Shown here: positions 43,053-51,863 of the stretch, in pieces
How positions within the stretch are numbered: the stretch's first letter is position 1
Layout of the letters: each line of letters starts with the position of its first letter
Source of the DNA: an uncultured Clostridia bacterium
GTDB lineage: Bacteria; Bacillota; Clostridia; UBA1381
Direction: 5' to 3'
DNA: 64,000 nucleotides
Assembly: GCA_944393255.1 (NCBI GenBank)
Contig: CALXZP010000040.1
Span: 1-64,000 of the forward strand
Notes under the pieces: generated by a model
Databases searched by the model: none
The model's input: the letters and a program-made list of their open reading frames with translations, nothing else
What the model was told of the DNA's origin: nothing
Translations under genes and position numbers: made by a program

Positions 43053-45110
43053 ATGAAAAAGGTTATTTATTTTGCGACCGCAGCGGCAGTTGCAATGTCA
43101 TCCTTTGCCACAGTTGTATCTGCATCATCGCCTACATATTCTTATTATGAAGGCGAAGGTCATTACGCGACGGATGATCAGGGTCTGTTTGGCATACCTC
43201 ATAAGGATAAGGTAACGGTAGAGCTCGATATGCAGAGCAAGCTCGCTTCCGCTGAGGACAGCAGCTACAGCAGCCATACCACAACGTTATCGCCGCTCAG
43301 CCAGACTTATACAAGCGAAACGCCCGCAATGACGTTTGATGCAAGAGCGCTGCTTGACATGTCGAATGTTGCAAAGCAGTGGAAGGCGTACATAGACAAG
43401 GCTAAGGAGTTCGGAACAGAGAATACCCAGCTTGATGAAGACGCGATGGAAACTGTCATCATGAACAGCACGACTCTTGACGGGACTTTCACAATTGTTA
43501 TCACAGTCCCGGATGAGATAGAGAACGACGCGCTGCTCAATGAGAATAAGTTCTCATGGCCGGATAATGCAAAGGGCTACAGTGTAACGGATTTCTTTGA
43601 GCAGGATACAGCGCCGTCGTATACCGAGGCGGACGGTATGGTCACATACACGTTAAAGATGAAGGTCAGCGACGGAAAGAATGATGAATTCAATAAATAT
43701 TTCAAGAGTCTTAACGATGACCTCGCGGCGGCAGCGGATGAAGCGGCGGCCGAGCAGACAGCGGAGGACTACAGTCTTATATTCTGCGTTGAGGACAGCG
43801 TTTTGAGCACGACCGGAACATATGAGATAAACGGCGAATTCAGCGGCAGCGTTACGATCTCCGTAAAGACTGCGGCAACCGCGCTTGACGATGATTTTGT
43901 CGTTATGTTCGGAAACGATGATGACTACACAAGCTTCGAAGGCGTTGAGCCGGCGGAGGATACAGAGTATGTAAGACTGGCTACCCAGTCGCTTCCGGGC
44001 GAGCCTCCGTCAGGCGGCGGCGGTGGCGGCGGCGGTACCGGCCCGACGCGTACGCAGGCTCCGTCAGCATCGGCAACGCCCGATCCGGACGCTACGGCAA
44101 CCCCGGGAGCTACGTCAGCTCCGGGAGAGACGCAGGCTCCGTCAGCTTCGCACACTCCGGCTCCCGTTGTAACAGACGGACCGAGCAGCGGCGCTCAGCT
44201 CAACTATGAGGATCACTATGCATATATCATAGGCTATGACGTTGAGAACGGACCGAGCGAGGTAAGACCTGAGAATAATATCACCAGAGCCGAGGTAGCG
44301 ACCATATTCTTCAGAATGCTCACAGACGAGTCAAGAGCGCAGTTCTGGTCAAAGACCAACAGCTATTCGGATGTTTCCGCGGACGATTGGTTCAACAATG
44401 CTATCTCCACGGCTTCCGAGGCCGGTATAGTAAACGGTTACGATACAGGCGATTTCAGACCGAACGCTCCTATAACGAGAGCGGAGTTTGCGGCTATAGC
44501 TGCAAGATTCAGCTCAAGGGACTACACAGGCGAGGATATGTTCAGCGATATAAGCGGTCACTGGGCTGCGGAGTCGATAAACGAAGCCGCGTCAATAGGC
44601 TGGATCACAGGCTATGAGAACGGTACGTTCAGACCCGATCAGAATATAACCCGCGCCGAGGCTATGACGCTCATCAACAGAGTTTTGTACAGGCTCGTTG
44701 ACAATGACGGAGTAGGCAGTCTCAGCGATATGGTAACATGGCCGGACAACACGCCCGACAAGTGGTATTATGCGGCTGTTCAGGAGGCTACGAACTCGCA
44801 CTATTACACACGCGAGGCTATAGGTCACTACGAGAACTGGACAGAGATCAGAGAACCGCGTGACTGGGCGGCTCTTGAGACTGCTCTTTCACAGGTGACG
44901 GACGCAGGCGAGGAGGAATCGATATTCTTCGATGAGACTGACGTCCCGTCGGCAAGCCCCGCTCCGGAGCAGAGCGAGGAGCCTTCGGAGAGCCCCGAGC
45001 CGGATTCGAGCGAGGCACCTTCCGAAAGCCCCGAGCCGGATTCGAGCGAGGAGCCTTCCGCAAGTCCTGAGCCGGATGCATCGGAGTCTCCGGCGCCCGA
45101 GGAAGAATAA
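43053..45110 (+). CDS. large secreted SLH-domain surface protein
   Basis: A 685-residue exported protein with a full-consensus promoter, so probably abundant. Signal peptide 1-25; an N-terminal adhesion-like region of about 300 residues with no recognised fold; a Gly-rich then Pro/Ser/Thr linker (about 312-378); three SLH modules (about 383-560, with VRPENNITRAEV, FRPNAPITRAEF, FRPDQNITRAEA); and a C-terminal acidic Ser/Pro/Glu repeat tail (about 628-685, SEEPSESPEPD type). SLH modules near the C-terminus anchor it to the wall polymer. It may be a main S-layer-associated protein. AAAAGGAGTAG precedes the ATG. Confidence 0.88.
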   Translation: MKKVIYFATAAAVAMSSFATVVSASSPTYSYYEGEGHYATDDQGLFGIPHKDKVTVELDMQSKLASAEDSSYSSHTTTLSPLSQTYTSETPAMTFDARALLDMSNVAKQWKAYIDKAKEFGTENTQLDEDAMETVIMNSTTLDGTFTIVITVPDEIENDALLNENKFSWPDNAKGYSVTDFFEQDTAPSYTEADGMVTYTLKMKVSDGKNDEFNKYFKSLNDDLAAAADEAAAEQTAEDYSLIFCVEDSVLSTTGTYEINGEFSGSVTISVKTAATALDDDFVVMFGNDDDYTSFEGVEPAEDTEYVRLATQSLPGEPPSGGGGGGGGTGPTRTQAPSASATPDPDATATPGATSAPGETQAPSASHTPAPVVTDGPSSGAQLNYEDHYAYIIGYDVENGPSEVRPENNITRAEVATIFFRMLTDESRAQFWSKTNSYSDVSADDWFNNAISTASEAGIVNGYDTGDFRPNAPITRAEFAAIAARFSSRDYTGEDMFSDISGHWAAESINEAASIGWITGYENGTFRPDQNITRAEAMTLINRVLYRLVDNDGVGSLSDMVTWPDNTPDKWYYAAVQEATNSHYYTREAIGHYENWTEIREPRDWAALETALSQVTDAGEEESIFFDETDVPSASPAPEQSEEPSESPEPDSSEAPSESPEPDSSEEPSASPEPDASESPAPEEE

Positions 45111-45139
45111 TAATGCTGAAAGTATAAAAATATGTATTT

Positions 45140-45180
45140 GAGCGATGCGGCGCACGGCGCCGCACCGCTCTTATATTTTT
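45140..45180 (+). terminator. terminator of the large SLH gene
   Basis: GAGCGATGCGGCGC pairs with GCGCCGCACCGCTC, followed by TTATATTTTT. Confidence 0.8.
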
Positions 45181-45200
45181 ATGAAATTATACGCTATTAC

Positions 45201-45229
45201 TTGATTTTTGCGTACCGGTATGCTATAAT
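45201..45229 (+). promoter_or_regulatory. sigma-A promoter
   Basis: TTGATT (45201-45206), 17 bp, TATAAT (45224-45229), 40 bp before the gene at 45269. Confidence 0.75.
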
Positions 45230-45268
45230 ACATTTAGTATATTTTTTGAAAGGATATGTGATCAGCAA

Positions 45269-46027
45269 ATGAAAAGGTGGCATATAGTTGTTATCGTATC
45301 TGTTCTCGCTGCTGCCGCGCTTGCTGCGGGAGGCACGTTTTTTTACAGATATTATATAGTTCCCAAATATCTTGCTCCGGCAGTGGAAAAGGTGAGCAGC
45401 TATCTGAAGGATGAAGATGTGCTCGAAGAGCTTTACGATCAGGCGGAGCGCCTGCACGAGGACGGCGTTATAGAGGACGATACATACAGCAACTTTATAC
45501 GCGCATACAGAAAGCGAATGAATAACAACGAGGAGGCTGCGCGTGAGATACTCGAAAGCGCGGGCGAAAGCGCCGATGACGAGGAGATCGCCGACAGCTC
45601 CGTGACAACGAGGTATGCGTCAAACAGAGTGGGAGTTGAGATAATCCAGACTAACGAAGGCGGCGGCGGAAAGTCGAAAACGAGCTACAGCAGCGAAAGG
45701 ACCTCCGACAGGATAAAGGCTGAGGACGTCGTAGAGGCCGAGCGCGTTATCGAGGAGGCCAACGCAACTCCGGAGCCCGCCGGAGAAGACGACGACGGCA
45801 CGGTCGATACGATAGACGAAGCGTATAACACGCTGCGCGAGAATATGACGTCAGAGGAGTTTTCCGCATTCGTGTCGATAATGGGCAAGCTTGATGTTGA
45901 CACGCTCATAGCCAACGCGTCCGACAAGGAGGATCTCAAGGCTTATATGCATGAGCAGCTCACTGACGGCGAGTATAACCGGATAGTCGATCTCGGTTAT
46001 AAATATGCATATCTGTTCATGGAATAA
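45269..46027 (+). CDS. single-pass membrane protein of unknown function
   Basis: A 252-residue protein with one N-terminal transmembrane segment (about 6-26) and a long outer, highly charged helical domain. I do not recognise a family. The region 85-165 is low-complexity acidic/Ser-rich; the last 75 residues (YNTLRENMTSEEFSAFVSI...LKAYMHEQLTDGEYNRIVDL) form an apparently compact helical unit. It begins from its own promoter and is followed after 8 bp by an EamA transporter gene, so the two are likely cotranscribed. Confidence 0.72.
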   Translation: MKRWHIVVIVSVLAAAALAAGGTFFYRYYIVPKYLAPAVEKVSSYLKDEDVLEELYDQAERLHEDGVIEDDTYSNFIRAYRKRMNNNEEAAREILESAGESADDEEIADSSVTTRYASNRVGVEIIQTNEGGGGKSKTSYSSERTSDRIKAEDVVEAERVIEEANATPEPAGEDDDGTVDTIDEAYNTLRENMTSEEFSAFVSIMGKLDVDTLIANASDKEDLKAYMHEQLTDGEYNRIVDLGYKYAYLFME

Positions 46028-46035
46028 GGCTTTCT

Positions 46036-46959
46036 ATGAAGAATATTATAGATACAAGGTGGGGCGCGGTCTCGGCGGCAGTCCTCTGCAATCTGCTTTG
46101 GGGAAGCGCATATCCCGCTATAAAGCTGGGATACGAGCAGTTTGATATAACCGGGAGCGTGCCGCAGAAGCTGTTTTTTGCGGGACTGAGGTTTGTGCTC
46201 GCAGGCGTTATGGTGCTTGCCGCAGGCGCCGTCTTTAACAGGCGCATACCGCGTTTGAATAAGGGCAATATACGCCGGATAGCGCTTATAGGTCTTGTCT
46301 ATACGGCATTGCAATACGTATTTTTCTATATAGGTCTCTCGAATACGACCGGCTCCAACGGATCGATCGTAAATTCGTCAACCACGTTTATGGCGCTCAT
46401 AGCCGGGCATTTCATATGCGGCGAACGGCTGGATATGAAAAAGATTTCGGGAGCCGTCATAGGCTTTGCGGGCGTTGTAACGGTCCTTGTCGCGGACGGC
46501 GCCGGGGGAGTGTCGTTTGAGGGCGAGGGCTTTATACTGATAGCCGCGGCTTGCTTTGTTGCCGGTTCCATGCTTTCAAAGCGGGCTGTGTCGGAAACGG
46601 ACGCTATGACCGTAACTGGCTATAACCTCTTAATAGGCGGAGCAGTGCTTACGGCAGCTGGAGCGGCGGGCGGCGGCGTCCTGAAAACGGTGACAGCCTC
46701 CGGCGCGGCGATACTTTTCTATCTCGCGTTCCTGTCAGCCGCTGCGTTCACGCTGTGGACAATGCTTCTAAGGCGCTGTGAGGTAGGAAGGATAAGCGTA
46801 TTCAATTTCATCATACCCGTTTCCGGAACCGTCCTGTCGGCGGTGTTCATGCATGAAAATATTTTTAGTATACGATATATGGTATCGCTGATCCTTGTAT
46901 GCGCCGGCATAATCATAGTGAACGGCGCAGGCAAAACGGCGGATATGCGAAGGGAATAA
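46036..46959 (+). CDS. EamA/DMT-family transporter
   Basis: A 307-residue integral membrane protein with ten expected helices in two EamA repeats. Marks are NLLWGSAYPAIKLGYEQF in helix 1 and AALQYVFFYIGLSNTTGSNGSIV-like sequence in the first repeat, with IPVSGTVLSAVFMHE in the second. Drug/metabolite transporters of this type export or import amino acids or other small metabolites; the substrate is unknown. Only 8 bp separates it from the preceding membrane protein gene. Confidence 0.87.
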   Translation: MKNIIDTRWGAVSAAVLCNLLWGSAYPAIKLGYEQFDITGSVPQKLFFAGLRFVLAGVMVLAAGAVFNRRIPRLNKGNIRRIALIGLVYTALQYVFFYIGLSNTTGSNGSIVNSSTTFMALIAGHFICGERLDMKKISGAVIGFAGVVTVLVADGAGGVSFEGEGFILIAAACFVAGSMLSKRAVSETDAMTVTGYNLLIGGAVLTAAGAAGGGVLKTVTASGAAILFYLAFLSAAAFTLWTMLLRRCEVGRISVFNFIIPVSGTVLSAVFMHENIFSIRYMVSLILVCAGIIIVNGAGKTADMRRE

Positions 46960-47293
46960 AAATTCACCGATACAGTCTGTTTCACGCTGTTTTATGCATA
47001 TTTTCTGAGAAAGTGCAATTTCAACAGAATATTTAAAGGCTGAACGGGTGGTTTATGGCTAAATGTTACATGGACAATTCGCACAAAAATTGTACATAAA
47101 ATTCTATGTTGTGGAGTTTACACAAAGAATGAATATTAATTTTGTTCATTATAAGACTAACATTTTTTTTTAAAATATGTTATGATATATATAAGTTTAG
47201 AGAGCGGCGTGTCCGGCGGTTCAGTGGTCACGCGGACGCCGCAGTCTTAAACAAATATATTTTTTTAAGAAATAATAAGAGAGGTAAGGCAAT
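46960..47293. other. intergenic region and leader of the ABC ATPase gene
   Basis: A 334-bp AT-rich gap. A hairpin with stem GCGGCGT..CC/GGACGCCGC (47203-47242) is followed by a T-rich stretch (47258-47266). A possible -10 (TATGAT) stands near 47181, upstream of it, so the hairpin would lie in the leader of the ABC ATPase gene and could attenuate it. I see no cre-like site. Confidence 0.4.
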
Positions 47294-48406
47294 ATGGCAG
47301 ATTTACAGTTAAAGCATATTTATAAGAGGTACGCAGGCAATGTAACAGCGGTAAGCGATTTCACAATGGATATCGCTGACAAGGAGTTCATCATATTGGT
47401 CGGACCGTCAGGTTGTGGTAAGTCAACGACTCTTCGTATGATCGCAGGTCTTGAAGAGATCTCTGAGGGTGAGCTTTACATAGGCGGAAAACTTATGAAT
47501 GATGTTGCTCCGAAGGACAGAGATATAGCGATGGTTTTCCAGAACTACGCGCTCTATCCGCATATGACGGTTTTTGAAAATATGGCATTTGGTCTTAAGC
47601 TTCGTAAAACACCTAAAGATGAGATCAAGAAGAGAGTTACGGAGGCTGCAAAGATACTTGATATCGAGCACCTTCTTGACAGAAAGCCGAAGGCTTTGTC
47701 GGGCGGTCAGAGACAGCGTGTTGCGATGGGTCGTGCTATCGTGCGTTCGCCTAAGGTATTCCTTATGGACGAACCTCTTTCAAACCTTGACGCTAAGCTT
47801 CGTGTTGCCATGAGAACTGAGATAAAGAAGCTCCATAACAAGCTCCAGACAACGTTCATTTACGTAACACACGACCAGACAGAGGCTATGACGATGGGTA
47901 CAAGGATCGTTGTTATGAAGGACGGTATCGTTCAGCAGATAGATTCACCGTCAAATCTTTATAACTCACCGTGCAACCAGTTCGTTGCAGGCTTCATCGG
48001 TTCGCCGCAGATGAACTTTATAAATGTTAAGCTCGTTAAGAAGGGCGCTGACCTCTATGCAGAGTTCGGCAACGATTCGGTAAAGATCCCCGAGGGCAAG
48101 GCTAACAATACAGGTATTCAGAACTATATCGGCAAAGAAGTCGTAATGGGTATCAGACCGGAAGAGATACATGACGAGGCTGCGTTCCTTGCCGCATATC
48201 CCGACGCTGTCTGCAGCGCGTTCGTAGAGGTAACGGAAATGATGGGTGCGGAGACTTATCTCTACCTGCTCATCAACGGTATCCAGTTCACAGCAAGAGT
48301 TAACCAGCGTTCAAACGCTAAGATCAACGACACGATCAAGGTTGGCTTCGATATGAACAAGGCTCACTTCTTCGATAAGGATACAGAGCTTGCTATACTC
48401 AACTGA
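47294..48406 (+). CDS. msmX: MsmX/UgpC-type sugar ABC transporter ATPase
   Basis: A 370-residue ABC ATPase of the MalK/UgpC/MsmX group. Walker A is GPSGCGKST, signature LSGGQRQRVAMGRA, Walker B VFLMDEPLSNLD, followed by a C-terminal regulatory MOP/TOBE domain (about 240-370). No permease or binding-protein gene is adjacent, as with MsmX of Bacillus, which energises several different sugar importers. Its codon choice (for example many GTT/CTT codons) differs from the neighbours and suggests high expression. AGAGAGGTAAGG precedes the ATG. Confidence 0.92.
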   Translation: MADLQLKHIYKRYAGNVTAVSDFTMDIADKEFIILVGPSGCGKSTTLRMIAGLEEISEGELYIGGKLMNDVAPKDRDIAMVFQNYALYPHMTVFENMAFGLKLRKTPKDEIKKRVTEAAKILDIEHLLDRKPKALSGGQRQRVAMGRAIVRSPKVFLMDEPLSNLDAKLRVAMRTEIKKLHNKLQTTFIYVTHDQTEAMTMGTRIVVMKDGIVQQIDSPSNLYNSPCNQFVAGFIGSPQMNFINVKLVKKGADLYAEFGNDSVKIPEGKANNTGIQNYIGKEVVMGIRPEEIHDEAAFLAAYPDAVCSAFVEVTEMMGAETYLYLLINGIQFTARVNQRSNAKINDTIKVGFDMNKAHFFDKDTELAILN

Positions 48407-48434
48407 TAGCTTTGATAATGTAATGAGATTTTGG

Positions 48435-48465
48435 GAACGGCCGCAGAGCGGCCGTTCTTTTTGCA
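48435..48465 (+). terminator. terminator after msmX
   Basis: GAACGGCCG...CGGCCGTTC followed by TTTTT. Confidence 0.85.
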
Positions 48466-48553
48466 TGTTTTTTTATTTCAGCACATATTGCATGGTATTT
48501 ATATAGCTTTTCACCAATTCATTAAAAGTTCATAACAAATTTAAAAATAAATA

Positions 48554-48582
48554 TTGTAATTGCTGCTATACAGTGGTATAAT
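48554..48582 (+). promoter_or_regulatory. sigma-A promoter of SNF2 gene
   Basis: TTGTAA (48554-48559), 17 bp, TATAAT (48577-48582). A leader of about 165 nt follows. Confidence 0.65.
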
Positions 48583-48680
48583 TAAAGGATAGTAAAATAC
48601 AGAATTCGATAGGATGAAAAGCTGTATTGTCAGGCACTTGGGTCAGGGCGCTCATGCTCACCATGAAAATATCCGGCGGA

Positions 48681-48738
48681 GCATAAGCGGCTGCGCTGCG
48701 CCCGGAGACAGGCTCGTGCCGCGGCAGCCGCTTATGTG
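48681..48738 (+). promoter_or_regulatory. strong leader hairpin before the SNF2 gene
   Basis: A 13-14-bp stem (GCATAAGCGGCTGC with GCAGCCGCTTATGTGC) around a GC-rich 29-nt loop, ending about 15 nt before the start codon. There is no T-run, so a translational role is more likely than termination. Confidence 0.5.
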
Positions 48739-48752
48739 CAGGGAGAAACGAG

Positions 48753-51700
48753 GTGGATGCGGAAATGAATATATCGGATGCGATGATAAGAAAAATATGC
48801 TCTTCTATGATATACAAGCGCGGTATGGAATATTTCCGCGAGGGCCGCGTGCATATGCGCAGACGCTCTGAAAACGAGATCACGGCTGTAGTTGACGGCG
48901 ACGAACTGTATAACGTCCGCGTTACGTTTGATAACGGGGGGATAGGAGAGGTATTTTGCACTTGTCCGTATTATGAGACTATGCAGACGGCCTGCAAGCA
49001 TATAGCGGCGGCGCTTAAGCAGAGACAGGTCGAGCTCCAAAACGGCGGCAGCTATACCGACGAAAATGACAAGGTGGCGGCGGCGCTTTGCGCTGAATTC
49101 GGAGCAGTGCCGGAACCTGAGACCATAAGGGCGGCGTTCACACTGTATATAAGACCTGCCTTGAACGGCGGGGGGACATTTGCCATGTCCGTCAGTCTTC
49201 CCGACCACGGCGGAGAAGTGAGCGGGCTGGAGAATTTTCTTGACAGTTATCTGAAATACAGTGATTTCAAGCTGGATCGCAGTCATGTCTATAACCGCAG
49301 ATATATGGAGTTCCCGGAGCGTGAGGATAAGGTCATAGCGGCTCTGGCTGAGGTATATGAAACACGGGCGGCGGAACAGCCGATATATGTAAAGGCCTCG
49401 CAGAGGACGGGATTCGGAGCCGCAGCGGCGCTTCGGATAATGCCGCTGCTTGAAGGGCTTGATTTCAGACTGGTTTACGACGGGATCGCCGTAAACGGAG
49501 TTAGGGTGATAAGAGACGATCCCGACATACTGATAGATATTGAAGCATACGGACGCGAGATCGTCATGTCCGTTTCGGAGCGCGGCTTTGCCGTAACGCC
49601 GGGAGGCGAATGGTTTCTGCATAATGACACGATATACAGGACTTCGGAGGCGTGGCGCGGCTTTTATATGCCGGTCTACCGCGCGCTTTCGGAGGAGGGC
49701 AGGACGCAGATCACATTCAGAGGCGACAATGCAATGCTTTTCGCGGCACGTGTGCTCCCAGTGATGCGCGGCAGACACGGGGTAGTTCTGTCGGGAGTTG
49801 AGGAGCTGGTCGTGGATGAAGAGCCGCGGTTTGAAGTGTATCTTGATGCGGTGAACGGCGCAGTCACGGCGTCTGTGCTAGTGCGCTACGGCGGCATAAA
49901 ATTCAGGATACCGTCCGAGGCGCCCGAGAACGGCGGTAAGATCGTAGTTCGTGATACTGAGAGTGAAAAGGAGCTGCTGTCGTATTTTGACGGCTTTGAA
50001 AGCGCCGGCCACTCGTTTGTGCTGCGCGGCGACAGCGAGGTCTACCGGTTCCTGACGGAAACGCTGCCGGAGCTGTCAAAAAAAGCGGAGATAATGACGG
50101 CCGAGAGATTTGGACGTCTGAGTATCCGCAGCAGTGTGAACATATCTTCCTCCGTTTCGTACAGATCGGATATAGATCTTCTTGAGATAAGCTTTGAAAC
50201 GGATATGTCCGCGGAAGAGATGCGCGGTATACTCTCGGCTGTGCGTGACGGCAGCGGGTTTTTCCGTTTTGCGGACGGCGGATTTTTAAGGCTGCGCGGA
50301 GAGCAGCAGGATGTGCTGAAGCTGCTTGAGCGTATCGGATTTTCAAACGAGGATATAGACAGAGGCGGAAAGCTGCTGCCGAAGTCCGATATGCTGTATC
50401 TGGAATCGGCGCCGTTCATAAAAAAGGACGGCTCCGTAACGGAGTATATGGATAAGATAAGAGCCGTGGAGCCGGCTGTTCCGAAGGAGCTTGAGGGCGT
50501 GCTGCGCCCGTATCAGCGCGACGGCGTGAAATGGCTCGCACAGCTGACGGAAATGGGCATGGGCGGAATACTTGCCGACGATATGGGTCTTGGCAAGACC
50601 CTGCAGGTCATAGCGTACGTGCGCGGAGTGAGACCGGAAAAGCCTGTGCTTATAGTCGCGCCGAGCACGCTGACCTATAACTGGCAGAAGGAGATCGAAA
50701 AATTTACGCCGTCCGCCTCCTCGCTTATAATAAGCGGACCGAGGGAGGCGCGGGCGGAGCTTATAAAAAAGGCGGGAGAATACGAATTTGTAATAACGTC
50801 GTATCCTCTGCTGCGCCGCGATACCGCGCTTTACAGGAGCATAGAATTTTCGTATTGCTTTATAGACGAGGCGCAGTATATAAAAAATCCGAAAACGATG
50901 AACGCCGTCAGCGTCAAGAGGATAAACGCACGGCGGCGTTTCGCGCTTACGGGCACGCCGATAGAAAATTCGCTGATGGAGCTTTGGTCGATTTTTGATT
51001 TTATAATGCCGGGCTATCTGAAAAGCGCAAGGGAGTTCAGAGACAGATTTGAGAAGGGCGCCGATACGGCCGCGGCAAATGTGCTCAGAGCCATGATACG
51101 TCCGTTTGTGCTCAGACGGATGAAGAAGGATGTTTTAAACGAGCTGCCGGAAAAAATAGAAACGACGATGTACGCCGATCTTACAAGGGAGCAAAAGGCG
51201 ATGTACGCCGGATATCTCGAGGAGGTCAGGGGCGAGGCGCGCGGGATACTCGCTTCGCGCGGCAGCCGTTTCATGATATTGACGCTGCTGCTGCGGCTGC
51301 GCCAGATCTGCTGTCACCCGGAGCTGTTCCATAGCGGCAGCGGTTTTGGCAGCGGGAAGCTTGATCTGCTTATGGAGCTTGTGCACAACGTGCTCGCTGC
51401 CGGGCACAGGGTACTGATCTTTTCCCAGTTCCGCTCGATGCTCGATATAATCGGGAACACGCTGAGCGAAGCGGGTATAGAGTATTTTTGTATAAACGGG
51501 TCTACTCCGGCGCAGGAGCGCGTAGAGCTGGCCGAGCTGTTCAACGGCGGCGAGCGCGGCGTGTTTTTGGTCTCGCTCAAGGCGGGAGGCACGGGACTTA
51601 ATCTGACCGGCGCTGATACCGTAGTGCATTACGACCCATGGTGGAATCCCGCGGTAACGGATCAGGCCACAGACAGGGCGTACAGGATAGGTCAGACGCG

Positions 51701-51863
51701 GGCCGTAAACGTCATACGGCTTGCCGCGCGCGGTACGATAGAGGAAAAAATACTGCGTTTACAGGAGAATAAGCGTATGCTGGCGGAAGATATAATACGC
51801 GTGAATACGGATACGCTGTCAAACCTGACTGATGAAGAAATAATGTCGCTGTTTGAACTGTGA
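48753..51863 (+). CDS. SWIM zinc-finger SNF2-family helicase/ATPase
   Basis: A 1036-residue DNA translocase. The N-terminal SWIM zinc finger is CTCPYY...CKHIAAALK (about residues 70-90), followed by a long SNF2-associated region (about 100-560). The SNF2 ATPase has Walker A GILADDMGLGKTLQ, IDEAQYIKNP, LTGTPIENSLMELW, and the second RecA lobe with SLKAGGTGLNLTGAD and TDRAYRIGQTR. Bacterial relatives probably remodel protein-DNA complexes (RNA polymerase, recombination factors). Start GTG 48753 is given; ATG 48765 with GAGGTGG 8 nt upstream is equally good. The stop overlaps the next gene. Confidence 0.9.
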   Translation: MDAEMNISDAMIRKICSSMIYKRGMEYFREGRVHMRRRSENEITAVVDGDELYNVRVTFDNGGIGEVFCTCPYYETMQTACKHIAAALKQRQVELQNGGSYTDENDKVAAALCAEFGAVPEPETIRAAFTLYIRPALNGGGTFAMSVSLPDHGGEVSGLENFLDSYLKYSDFKLDRSHVYNRRYMEFPEREDKVIAALAEVYETRAAEQPIYVKASQRTGFGAAAALRIMPLLEGLDFRLVYDGIAVNGVRVIRDDPDILIDIEAYGREIVMSVSERGFAVTPGGEWFLHNDTIYRTSEAWRGFYMPVYRALSEEGRTQITFRGDNAMLFAARVLPVMRGRHGVVLSGVEELVVDEEPRFEVYLDAVNGAVTASVLVRYGGIKFRIPSEAPENGGKIVVRDTESEKELLSYFDGFESAGHSFVLRGDSEVYRFLTETLPELSKKAEIMTAERFGRLSIRSSVNISSSVSYRSDIDLLEISFETDMSAEEMRGILSAVRDGSGFFRFADGGFLRLRGEQQDVLKLLERIGFSNEDIDRGGKLLPKSDMLYLESAPFIKKDGSVTEYMDKIRAVEPAVPKELEGVLRPYQRDGVKWLAQLTEMGMGGILADDMGLGKTLQVIAYVRGVRPEKPVLIVAPSTLTYNWQKEIEKFTPSASSLIISGPREARAELIKKAGEYEFVITSYPLLRRDTALYRSIEFSYCFIDEAQYIKNPKTMNAVSVKRINARRRFALTGTPIENSLMELWSIFDFIMPGYLKSAREFRDRFEKGADTAAANVLRAMIRPFVLRRMKKDVLNELPEKIETTMYADLTREQKAMYAGYLEEVRGEARGILASRGSRFMILTLLLRLRQICCHPELFHSGSGFGSGKLDLLMELVHNVLAAGHRVLIFSQFRSMLDIIGNTLSEAGIEYFCINGSTPAQERVELAELFNGGERGVFLVSLKAGGTGLNLTGADTVVHYDPWWNPAVTDQATDRAYRIGQTRAVNVIRLAARGTIEEKILRLQENKRMLAEDIIRVNTDTLSNLTDEEIMSLFEL

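Noticed and set aside
48732-49778. 348-codon minus-strand frame over the SNF2 gene
   Set aside because: Shadow; composition unlike real proteins of the window.
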